19,286 nucleotides of DNA. It comes from Oehlia diaphana (taxonomy: Eukaryota; Glomeromycota; Glomeromycetes; Glomerales; Glomeraceae). Below, in pieces: positions 11,165 to 19,286 of the stretch. The stretch lies in the NCBI GenBank assembly GCA_003833135.1, contig QZLH01000740.1, positions 1 through 19,286 of the forward strand, written 5' to 3'. The first letter of the stretch is position 1. Every line of letters starts with the position of its first letter. The translations under genes and the position numbers were made by a program. Under the pieces are notes generated by a model. It worked only from the letters and a program-made list of their open reading frames with translations, ran no database searches and was not told where the DNA came from.

Positions 11165-11287
11165 AATATATTGGCAGTATTATCACTAACCAAAGCTGGA
11201 AATATTATTGATAAGTCTGATATTGCCCAATCCGGTCAGTTGTTGCATGAAATAAAATCTAAACTAAATCACATAAAAAGCCATTAG
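11165..11287 (+). other. Coding-like segment, longer unit B copy
   Basis: Forty open codons on the plus strand: NILAVLSLTKAGNIIDKSD, then IAQSGQLLHEIKSKLNHIKSH and a stop. The AQSGQLLHEIKSKL core matches 7,071-7,124 with mostly synonymous differences. Just upstream, 11,063-11,152 is also open in another frame (KTKAEELSNTGRAFGATLLL), so this could be one exon of a multi-exon gene. No start or splice sites can be fixed and no family is recognised. It is absent or unrecognisable in unit C. Confidence 0.35.
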
Positions 11288-11382
11288 AATAGTACAGTAT
11301 ATTCAATGTAAATCGATTACGTAACTTTTGTAATATCATTAAAAAAAATAAAAATTCCAAAAATGAAATACACGTTCTTCGT

Positions 11383-11478
11383 ATGAGAGATTTCATCTAC
11401 TGGCGTAATGGTCCATTTCCACCACTTGATCCTAACACATCTATTCCCTTTAATATAAACTTAAAAGGATATTGCTAA
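11383..11478 (+). other. Open segment repeated in all units (unit B copy)
   Basis: Plus strand reads MRDFIYWRNGPFPPLDPNTS followed by IPFNINLKGYC and a stop. The minus strand is also open except for one TAG. It corresponds to 7,162-7,248 and 14,424-14,595. The coding strand is undecided; it is likely a relic. The next insertion begins eight bases after the stop. Confidence 0.3.
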
Positions 11479-11485
11479 ACTTCAC

Positions 11486-11811
11486 CAGCGGCAGAGATGG
11501 CAAATGACTAGGTCATTTGCCCATTTTGACCGAATGACCTTCGAATGACCTGGTCATTTGGGTCATTTGTCATTTGAGTCATTTAAATTAATGCGTTATA
11601 ATTCGGGCCAAGTTAATGAGCCGGCCAGAATTATGAACTTATAATATCACGAGAAAATTTTATAGTGTAATTGTATTAATATTTCTGGCCAGAATTATGA
11701 TGTAATTTTTAAATGACTAGGTCATTTGTCATTTAAAGTTGAAATGACCCAAATGACACGTGACCAGTCATTTGAGTCATTTGAGGTCATTTGGGTTACT
11801 GGCCAACACTG
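11486..11811. mobile_element. hAT-like palindrome-rich MITE
   Basis: The left end is CAGCGGCAGAGATGGC; the right end in reverse is CAGTGTTGGCCAGTAACC. Both start CAG.G and run into AAATGAC words, as in hAT-type ends. The element contains about 16 copies of (A/G)AATGAC or its complement, including a perfect 10-bp-arm palindrome at 11,499-11,521 around TAG. An inner hairpin pairs ataattcgggcc (about 11,599) with ggccagaattat (about 11,622), and ggccagaattatga recurs at 11,687. No 8-bp target duplication is convincing (aacttcac against ctctgtac). Units A and C lack it. No coding capacity. Confidence 0.6.
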
Positions 11812-11970
11812 CTCTGTACATGCTTATTCGATATATTATATATGTTTTAAACACATTATATTATTTAAAAATTTCTATTACAATCATCCATATATAACTT
11901 TAATAATATATTTGAAAAAGTAACACTTTATTTATTATACGTAAAATTAAAAAAACGCATAAAATAATTA

Positions 11971-13454
11971 TCACTTTATAATTTGAAAGACTTCAAATTC
12001 TTCTACAGAAAATTTATTTTTAGTGTTTCTGATTTGTTTTTCATAAGACCTTTTTTGACAATGACTACTCTTATAAAAATTATATCCCCACATAACAAGA
12101 TCGTCATCAAAGTACGCACCGCAATCGCTCGCACTATGTATGGCATTATTTTCATTCTTTACACGACTTAAAATATGTTTTTCAATATTATCAACATTTT
12201 CAAAAGAGAATATAAAACTATCCTTAGTAACACCAAAATTATTATTGGACTTCCATTCAATCGGATTATATCCTCCAAGAATTTCGTTACTATTTTTCAC
12301 TTTAATTACTGTCACGGTATGAGACTGATTATCACAAATCTCATGGAATTTACTGGGTGTAAACCCATCACGAGATCCACGAAGTATTAATTTGAATTCA
12401 TATGAAGCATTCAGCTTATCTGTAATATCTAATCTATCAATCCATTTCGAGATTAGTTCAGCATGTTGAGATGTGATGATTTTTGAATCAACATTTTTTT
12501 GCTTATGAAAATTACGAGGTTTCGACTTATTAATAGGCTTGCTTTCAGGATGTAAGTTTAAAAATGTTTTCAATAAATCCACATATAATTCTTCAGGTAG
12601 AATTTCCCTATAAGGTATCACTGTATCTGAAATTTCTTTAGAAGTTAAATTATAGAATCTAATAAAAGGGATACAATGTTGTAAAGTACTTTTTAATACA
12701 TTGAAATCATCCTTTGATAAACTTGCAGGATCTGAAGAAAGTTCGGGATTTTGAGTATGTCCTCATTTAAGAACATTTTCCCAAACTTGAACTTCACACA
12801 TTTGAAGATTGTCATTTTGAATGAGAGAAATCAAAATTTTTTCTGAAATTGAAGAATAATTTGATGAGTTAAATATCTTTTCTGGCTCTTTGGATATTAA
12901 ATTAGTACAATATTTTTGAAGTTCCAAGAAAGAATTATTTTCAAAACTCGTTTGATAAATAAAATCAAAATTTTGCTCAATCCAGTTTGAATTATTTTCA
13001 ATCAAAGATAGCTGCAAAGTTTCAACTAATTCTTGAAGATTAAGTTCATTAGCGGCAAACAAGATTTTAATAATATCTGAAGTATCATATTTTTCTATAG
13101 AAAGACTTCCTCCGTAAATATATCTGAAATTATAAATTATAAAACATTTAAGTATTTATAAAATAAAATAAAATAATAATTAAATTCTTATTTCTTACCT
13201 TAAGATTGCTTGAAAAATAACCGGTGAAATATTTGGCAATTTAATATGTACTAAAATTCCATCATTCTTCTTTTTATTTGTTGATAAAATTCTTCGCAAA
13301 TAAGGAGATCGATAGTTTAAAATAACCATATGAGCTCGAAATATTTTTACATTAGGGTCATTACCAACTTCAATTGTAATATCATAATATTCTTCATCGT
13401 TTAAATTTCAAGTAAATTCTGTGATAATTTTGACAAAAATTTATTATCACCCAT
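11971..13454 (-). pseudogene. BTB-BACK-TLDc gene with two disabling lesions (unit B)
   Basis: Same structure as the intact gene: exon 1 13,454-13,199 (MGDNKFLSKLSQNLLEI), a 75-bp GT-AG intron (13,198-13,124) and exon 2 13,123-11,971 (TGA). Lesion one is a 1-nt loss in the run at about 13,402-13,405 that turns LEILNDE into LEI-stop (TAA at 13,403-13,401) after 17 residues. Lesion two is TGG to TGA at 12,765-12,763, replacing the Trp of the BACK motif VLKWG. Everything else stays open, including TLDc motifs ILRGSRDGF, LGGYNP, SFIFSF, DDLVMWGYNFY and FSVEEFEVFQI. With both lesions undone it would match the usual length of about 469 residues. The lesions look recent. Sequencing error could explain the first, but hardly both. 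Confidence 0.88.
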
Positions 13455-13662
13455 TATAATTAATTTTTTTCTTTTTTTTGAGAAAAAAAAAAGTTCACAA
13501 GGAGAATCTTGTAAATTGGTAACCCTTAAATATTTGTTTCCGAATCGGGAAAACAAGAATTGTAAATCATTTTCATTATAATTCTGGTCGACAATCATAT
13601 TAAATTACTATAGTTGGCAAAGAGAAATTAATATAATTCTTTGGTCATAAATTATTTAAGAA

Positions 13663-13794
13663 CTTTATTTATTAATCTATCCGCACCACACAATCCATGA
13701 AATTAATTTTATCCATTTTGGAAGTGAATCAATTCCTCCTGATAAATCTCAAACCAAAGTTAAAAAAAAAAATAATAATGAATTAGTAATATAA
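13663..13794 (+). other. Open segment divergent from the BTB gene (unit B copy)
   Basis: Plus strand reads LYLLIYPHHTIHEINFIHFG followed by SESIPPDKSQTKVKKK. It corresponds to the core of 9,406-9,609. The upstream part of the A copy is disrupted here by a deletion and stops. Likely a relic; family not recognised. Confidence 0.2.
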
Positions 13795-13925
13795 TCGAGA
13801 AAAGAGATCTCTCTTAATATAGCTAAAAGTTCTTGAGTAATTTTAAAATTGTATTTATTATCTACAAATATTTAACAAGGAAAATACTAATTCGTATTAA
13901 TCAATCAAATTCCATCCATTCCTAG

Positions 13926-14033
13926 AATCTTCCGATCCGGTCATTCCGATTATCTGAATAACGGATTATCCGTCGGATATCCATCATGGCCGTCGTCCAA
14001 TCCGTTAGTTCCTATTTTCCGTATAAGAACCGG
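13926..14033. repeat. ATCCG/CCGGT-rich repeat segment (unit B copy)
   Basis: Sequence 'gatccggtcattccgattat' through 'ataacggattatccgtcgga' to 'aagaaccggta'. It is the uninterrupted version of the site that carries the 455-bp element in unit A. Dense in ATCCG/CGGAT and GGATATCC words. Not coding. Confidence 0.5.
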
Positions 14034-14423
14034 TAAGATGTTACTGCTTAATCATAATTATGTAGTCAAATTTTTTATGATTGTAGCGTAGAGATGCGAT
14101 TAAATAATCCGTCACAAATTTATACGTCACTGGCTAGATGATATAATCATAAATCTACTTCTAAAAAATTTTAGTGAGATGAATAACTAATTTTGATTAA
14201 AAATGTATCTAATAAATATATTAATCAATCAATCAATTAATTTTCGCAGGAAGAAAATTATTTTATTTACAATCATACATATGAATACGATCATTGACAT
14301 TTTTCGAAAAAACCAATAACAAACAAAACCTTGATCATGTAAATCAATTACTTTTGTGAAATCATCAATATTTTTTTTTTTTTAAGAAAAAAAAAATCCA
14401 AAAAATGAATTACAAGTTCTTCG

Positions 14424-14595
14424 TATGAGAGATTTCATCTGCTGGTGTAATGATTTACTTCCACCACTTGATCCTAACGCATCTATTCCCTTAAATACAA
14501 ACTTAAAGAAAAATTGTGTGAAAAAACAAAAGAAAAGGTTATTAAATTTAAATATATTTCCTATAAGATTGATGGTCTTGATCGTACGTTTTTGA
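14424..14595 (+). other. Open segment repeated in all units (unit C copy)
   Basis: Plus strand reads MRDFICWCNDLLPPLDPNAS then IPLNTNLK and continues open to a stop at 14,595, longer than in A and B. The minus strand (FKFVFKGIDALGSSGG…MKSLIRRT) is open as well. The strand is undecided, as for the other two copies. Confidence 0.28.
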
Positions 14596-14781
14596 TAAGC
14601 TTTTATACACTGTGCATGCTTATCCGATATATGATATAATTTTTAAACCCATTTTTTTATTTTGATTTCTTTTACAGTCATTCATATATAACTTTGGTAA
14701 TATATTCGAAAAAATTAACATTTTATTTATATACGTAAAATTAAAAAAAACGCTTTCAAACCATAGCAGATAGAATAATTA

Positions 14782-16253
14782 TCATTTTTTAATTTGAAAG
14801 ACTTCAAATTCTTCTACAGAAAATTTTTTTTCGGTGTTTCTGATTTGTTTTTCATAAGAACTTTTTTGACAATGACTATTATCATAAAAATTATATCCCC
14901 ACATAACAAGGTCTTCATCAAAGTACGCACCGCAATCACTTGCATACCATATAGCCTCATTTTCATTCTTTACACGACTTAAAATATGTTTTTCAATATT
15001 ATCAACATTTTCAAAAGAGAATATAAAACTATCCTTGGTACTCTTGGTATTATAATATTCATAATCCCAATCAACAGGATTATACCCTCCAAGAATTTCG
15101 TTACTATTTTTCACTTTAATTACTGTCACGGTGCGAGACTGGTTATCACAAATCTCATGGAATTCATCAGGATCAAATCCATCACGAGATCCACGAAATA
15201 TTAAATTTATATGAGGTATTCAAATTATCTGTAATATCTAATTCATCAATCCATTTCGAGATTAAATCAGCATGTTGAGATGTAATGATTTTTGAATCAA
15301 CATTTTTTTGTTTATGAAAATTACGAGGTTTCGACTTATTAATAGGCTTGCTGTCAGGATGTAAGTTTAAAAATGTTTTCAATAAATCCACATATAATTC
15401 CTCAGGTAGAATTTCCCTATAAGGTATCACTGTATCTGAAATTTCTTTAGAAGTTAGATTATAGAATCTAATAAAAGGAATATAATGTTGTAAAGTACTT
15501 TTTAATACATTGAAATCATCCTTTGATAAACTTGTAGGATCAGAAGAAAGTTCAGGATTTTGTGTATGTCCCCATTTAAGAACATTTTTCCAAACTTGAA
15601 CTTCACTCATTTGAAGATTGTCATTTTGAATGAGAGAAATCAAAATTTTTTCTGAAATTGAAGAGATAAATATCTTTTCTGGTTCTTTGGACATTAAATC
15701 AGTACAATATTTTTGAAGTTCCAAGAAAGAAATATTTTCAAAACTCGTTTGATAAATAAAATCAAAATTTTGCTCAATCCAGTTTGAATTATTTTCAATC
15801 AAAGATAGCTGCAAAGTTTCAACTAATTCTTGAAGATTAAGTTCATTAGCGGCAAACAAGATTTTAATAATATCTGAAGTATCATATTTTACTATAGAAA
15901 GACTTCCTCCGTAAATATATCTGAAATTATAAATTATAAAGTATTAAAGTATTTATAAAATAAAGTAATAATAATAATTATATTCTTGTTTCCTACCTTA
16001 AGATTGCTTGAAAAATATCCGGTGAAATATTTGGCAATTTAATATGTACTAAAGTTCCATCATTCTTCTTTTTATTTGTTGACAAAATTCTTCGAAAATA
16101 AGGAGAACGATAGTTTAAAATAACCATATGGGCTCGAAAAATTTTTACATTAGGGTCATTACCAACTTCAATTGTAATATCATAATATTCTTCATCGTTC
16201 AAAATTTCAAGTAAATTTTGTGATAATTTTGACAAAAATTTATTATCACCCAT
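14782..16253 (-). pseudogene. BTB-BACK-TLDc gene, TLDc lost by 5-nt deletion (unit C)
   Basis: Exon 1 16,253-15,997 is intact (MGDNKFLSKLSQNLL, full BTB), followed by a 76-bp GT-AG intron (15,996-15,921). Exon 2 starts at 15,920 with the YIYGG codons and contains a full BACK domain (VWKNVLKWGHTQNPE, IPFIRFYNL) with an in-frame 12-nt loss at KIFISSISEK. A 5-nt deletion near 15,205 shifts YEFKLILRGSR to YKFNISWIS-stop (15,182). The predicted product is 331 residues: BTB, BACK, linker and only the first strands of TLDc. The lost TLDc frame remains open down to the TGA at 14,784-14,782 (LGGYNP, SFIFSF, DEDLVMWGYNFY, FSVEEFEVFQI). It could be a pseudogene or an expressed adaptor without TLDc; sequence alone cannot decide. 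Confidence 0.85.
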
Positions 16254-16389
16254 TATGACTAATTTTTTTAATTTTTTTCTTTTCTTTTTTTTTATGAGAA
16301 AAAAAAAATCACACAGAGATAATCTTGTGATTGGTAACCCTTAAATATTTATTTCTGAATCGGGAAAACAAGAATTATAAATCATTTTC

Positions 16390-16588
16390 TGAGGACATTT
16401 ACGGTTAGACTCTCTTCATGCAAGGTATGTCTGTCCGCACGCGTAATCCACCAATCATTTTTATTGTCGTGCTAACACATTTTACTCCTTTTTTCGTCCG
16501 CTCCGTGTACGTTTAAATTTGCTTTATTGTCTGTATTACTTACGATCCATCAGCGCTTCGGACACTCCAACGGTTTCCGTTCTCCTAG
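16390..16588. mobile_element. 199-bp insertion of unknown type, unit C only
   Basis: Units A and B run directly from 'atcattttc' to 'ttataattctggtcg'; unit C has 199 bp between these words. The insert is richer in GC and CpG than its surroundings (cgcacgcgtaatcc, ttcgtccgctccgtgtacg, atcagcgcttcgg). I saw no terminal inverted repeat, target duplication or poly-A end, and no tRNA-type promoter boxes, so it is not assigned to a class. It lies about 140 bp upstream of the unit C gene and could affect its promoter. Confidence 0.6.
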
Positions 16589-16715
16589 TTATAATTCTGG
16601 TCGAAAATCATATTAAATTACTATAGTTGGCAAAGAGAAATTAATATAATTCTTTGGTCCGGTGATTGTTAATAAAAGCACGATACAGTCGATACATTCA
16701 TTGTTAAAGAAAGAG

Positions 16716-16841
16716 CTTTGTTTATTAATCTATCTGCTCCGCCAAATCCATGAAACTAATTTTATCCAATTTAAAAGTGAATTAATTCATTTCGATAAAT
16801 CTAAAACAAAAGTAAATAAAAATATAATGAATTTAATATAA
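16716..16841 (+). other. Open segment divergent from the BTB gene (unit C copy)
   Basis: Plus strand reads LCLLIYLLRQIHETNFIQF followed by a diverged tail with DKSKTK. It is the third copy of the 9,406-9,609 core and the most diverged. Stops lie just upstream. Likely a relic. Confidence 0.18.
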
Positions 16842-16858
16842 CCGAGAAAAGGGATCAT

Positions 16859-16938
16859 TATTGATTTATTTACTGTTAACAATTATGCATGTATTACATT
16901 ATACAGTATTTTCGCTCTCTTCGCTCTCATTAATTAGT
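16859..16938. other. Short insertion with a tandem ttcgctctc pair, unit C only
   Basis: About 80 bp absent from A and B, between 'gagaaaagggatca' and 'aatatagct'. It contains ttcgctctc twice in tandem (16,911-16,928). Origin unknown. Confidence 0.4.
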
Positions 16939-17097
16939 AAGAAAAATATAGCTAGTAATTCTTAATTCTAAATTGCATTTTTTCCCATGATATTTTAACT
17001 TAATATATTTAAAAATGAAAACATTAATACATATTAACCTATTAAATTTCCATCCATTCCTAGAATCTTTAAAATAGTTGTTTTTGTTATAAAATGT

Positions 17098-17168
17098 AAT
17101 AGCCGCCATCCAATCTGTTAGTATCCATTCTCCACGGATCCAGATATCCATAAAAAAACTGGATGAAA
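17098..17168. repeat. ATCCG-rich repeat segment (unit C copy)
   Basis: Contains 'ccatccaatctgttagtatcc', 'ggatccagatatcc' and 'actggatg'. It is related to the A and B copies but shorter. Nearby ggattggaatactaat (17,176-17,191) partly mirrors it as an inverted repeat. Confidence 0.4.
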
Positions 17169-18249
17169 GGTAAACGGATTGGAATACTAATATTTTACCT
17201 AATAATAATATTTCAAAGGAAATTTCATATCTGTTTCTTTAATAAACAAAATTTTGTAATAATCTTTTAATAAAATGTTAAAAATTTCTAATTTTCTGTC
17301 TCAGAGCAAATTAAAAGAAAAGCGATAACTCTATATTGAAAATTCTCAAAATGTTTAGCCTTAAAACAAAAAACCTCGCAATAAAATAAAAGCACTGTAT
17401 TATATTTACTGAGTAAAATAAAATTTTTCCAATGAGTAATTGGGAAATGGATTTTTATATAAAAAAAAATTACCATTATTAAAATGAAAATAGCTTCACA
17501 AATTTCTTTGAAATTTGTAAATATGAGTATTCAACTAATTTTGTTTTTCAATACCTCAACTCAAGTCAATTAATTTAATTAAAGTGCTAATATTATACCA
17601 TTAATATCTGTAAAAAACACGCTATAATCGTTACTTATTCTTAAAATCACAAACTTTAGTTGAATGAGTTTTAAACAATACATAGTAATAATTTAGTCCA
17701 AAACTCAAAGAACAAGAATAAACAAGTGTTAAAGCACAATTGCTAGAAATAAAACACTTTGTAATTGTCATATTTTAAAAAAGTTTTTTTTTTTATTGTT
17801 CTAATATACATTATTAAGAAAATATGGTAATAAAAAATATTTAATATAAAAAAAAATGTGTAAAAAAGAGTATAAAAGAAAAGACCAAATGAAAGAGTAG
17901 CGTAAGAAAGAGCGAGCGTTTATTTCACAAATATGATGGTAAATAGTAAACAAATGAGACAAAAATGACCGACCCTTAAAAAAAAAATTATTGAAAATTT
18001 GTTAATTTCATTAAACAATTTTATTTTAAAGTATATTTTTTAACAAAATTTTGTATAAATATTTAATTTTTAACGTAAAAAAAAAAAAAATTGACTTTTT
18101 AATCAGAGCAACTAGAGCAAAATAGATGTCAAAAAATCGATTCTTCAACTAAAAATCAGCTTATTCTCAATAAATCAGAAAAATTCTATTAGTAGTTGCT
18201 GTAGTATAAAGACGTGTTTTTTTTAATACGTATTCGGAATAATTTTTTA
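17169..18249. other. Gene-less AT-rich DNA right of the array
   Basis: No gene is supported. The minus-strand open segments here are short and hydrophobic. Long A and T runs are common. A weak inverted pair, agcaactagag (about 18,106) and tagtagttgct (about 18,191), could mark a small degraded element. CpG content is normal for the right-hand part of the window. Confidence 0.45.
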
Positions 18250-18415
18250 CGGTAAGGTCCCAAATATAAGAAACCTATTTTAACCAAAAACCTTATAAAA
18301 AAAACTATAATATCTCCTTAAAATAAAAAATATTACAAACTGTAGCTCCGTAATGATCCTTTATAATGAAAAATAAATCCATTATCATTCAGGCCGGGTC
18401 GTCGGGACTTTACGG
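18250..18415. mobile_element. 166-bp MITE with TA target site
   Basis: Flanked by TA at 18,248-18,249 and 18,416-18,417. The left end is CGGTAAGGTCCC; the right end in reverse is CCGTAAAGTCCC, matching 10 of 12, with the match extending one base into each TA flank. There is no coding capacity. TA duplication and small size suit a Tc1/mariner-type non-autonomous element. The interior is A/T-rich. Confidence 0.65.
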
Positions 18416-19167
18416 TACTGTACTTATATATCAACATTAATTTTTGTGTAACTCAAAATATCTTGTTTCCTTTATTTATTTGTTTTTTTTAAAAAAAAAA
18501 AGCTAGTCCCGTATCTATTTTTTTTTTTATCCAATTTAATAATGAAAATATATGAAATTTTAATAATCCTAGCGAGTATTTATGCAATTAATTTTCTGAT
18601 CGGTATTATTATTATTGGAAACAAGAAATGCTTCTATATATAAGTTTCCACTATTACTACTTGACGTATTAATAGGTATGTATGTATTCTTTCACATTTC
18701 CTACGCTGAGATTGATGTGTAATCCCGAAAATAATATTTGTTGTTAAACAATATCTACATCCTGTGTAATTTATATAACAATGTAAACCCCATCTTTGAC
18801 AATCGGTTTAAATTCTAACACTTTATCACACACGATACAGTCGATACAGCTTTCAGCAGCATCATTCCACCATAGTAAATAAAGAATTGGAAAGGTACTT
18901 TAGTCAACGCTGATTCTATCCATCCAGAAGATATTAAAAAACAAGAACATAACGTAAGTTTAATATTATATTTCGAAATTATCATAAAAGTTCCGCCATA
19001 AATTACAGTTTTTTTCGCGATCATCTCACTATTGGAGGTAACGTAACATAGAAAAGAATATTTTAATGGAATTATTTGTTTAAAATACCATTTTTGTATA
19101 TTTGACGTACTAAGTTCCACATTTTTAATCGTTTCACTTTTGTTATTTGTACTTATTTGTATAACTA
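18416..19167. other. Intergenic DNA with a doubtful small gene
   Basis: No firm gene. Plus 18,879-18,953 is open (IKNWKGTLVNADSIHPEDIK…) and is followed by an intron-like 55-bp stretch, GTAAGT to ATTACAG (18,954-19,008), then 11 codons to a stop at 19,041. The minus strand is also open across 18,815-19,216, but it starts inside the transposon end, lacks an ATG near its start, and shows no motif. Neither reading is established. Confidence 0.25.
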
Positions 19168-19286
19168 CAGTGTGTATCAAAAATAATTGAACTCTAAAAT
19201 CACGTGACTTTGTCACGTGAAAATTGATCTACAATAATCCAATCAATTTAAGTCAAATGCATATTGTCGATCATTACGCGTATTGT
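19168..19286. mobile_element. Tc1/mariner-like transposon terminus, cut by the window edge
   Basis: After a TA at 19,166-19,167 comes CAGTGTGTATCAAAAATAAT followed by TGAACTC, closely resembling Tc1-type ends (TACAGT…CAAAAA…). The element continues past 19,286. Inside it, TCACGTGAC and GTCACGTGA (19,200-19,220) form a perfect 9-bp inverted repeat around TTT. No transposase is visible within the window. Confidence 0.55.

Larger units (their letters stand above)
10849..14262. repeat. Tandem array unit B
   Basis: A copy of unit A's layout. The left edge matches 6,884; 'cttcgtatgagagatttcat' recurs at about 11,377; the BTB-BACK-TLDc start codon is at 13,454 (4,239 bp from unit A's). Compared with A, unit B gained the 11,486-11,811 element in place of about 120 bp and extra sequence around 10,990-11,200, and lacks the 455-bp insertion. 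Its gene is broken. Confidence 0.7.
14263..17165. repeat. Tandem array unit C
   Basis: The third copy. It begins with 'catatgaatacgatcattgacatttttcgaaaaa' sequence matching about 6,980 in A, has 'cttcgtatgagagatttcat' at about 14,419 and the gene start at 16,253 (2,799 bp from B's). It lacks the AQSGQLLHE segment and carries two unit-specific insertions, 16,390-16,588 and about 16,859-16,938. It ends near 17,165 in the ATCCG-rich repeat. Confidence 0.65.

Noticed and set aside
18815..19216. 133-codon minus-strand open segment
   Set aside because: Begins inside the Tc1-like terminus, has no ATG near its start and no recognisable domain; the plus strand reads at least as well in part.
1..19286. 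CRISPR array, bacterial operon or phage content
   Set aside because: No regular spaced repeats and no Shine-Dalgarno-led gene strings; the introns and gene families are eukaryotic.

Overview
The window looks like nuclear DNA of an AT-rich eukaryote, most likely an arbuscular mycorrhizal fungus (Glomeromycotina, Rhizophagus-like). The reasons are very low GC, short 68-76 bp GT-AG introns, and a tandem family of BTB-BACK-TLDc genes, a combination strongly expanded in those fungi. The species call is inference from family knowledge; no database was searched.

Layout: (1) Positions 1 to about 6,000 hold no gene I can support. This stretch has almost no CpG dinucleotides, and CpG density rises abruptly near 6,050. 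(2) 6,014-6,630 (minus) is a very decayed BTB-BACK relic, a fourth family member. (3) 6,884 to about 17,160 is an array of three tandem units (A, B, C), each carrying one minus-strand two-exon BTB-BACK-TLDc gene plus shared flanking sequence. Unit A's gene (7,744-9,215) is intact and encodes 467 residues. Unit B's gene (11,971-13,454) has a 1-nt deletion in exon 1 and a Trp-to-stop change in exon 2. Unit C's gene (14,782-16,253) has a 5-nt deletion that removes the TLDc domain but leaves an open 331-residue BTB-BACK protein. B and C resemble each other more than A, so the B/C duplication looks like the younger one. (4) 17,160-19,286 has no clear gene but carries small DNA transposons and, at the right edge, one end of a Tc1/mariner-like element.

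Comparing the three units shows separate insertions. Unit A holds a 455-bp element with near-perfect terminal inverted repeats and a perfect 8-bp target duplication. Unit B holds a roughly 326-bp hAT-like element full of AAATGAC/GTCATTT words. Unit C holds a 199-bp insert of unknown type. The shared flanks also carry short open segments that look like fragments of other genes. One of them (7,071-7,124 and 11,165-11,287, plus) shows mainly synonymous differences between units.

BTB-BACK proteins usually act as Cullin-3 ubiquitin ligase adaptors. TLDc domains are linked to oxidative stress responses and V-ATPase regulation. The locus reads as birth-and-death evolution of such adaptors in a transposon-rich setting.
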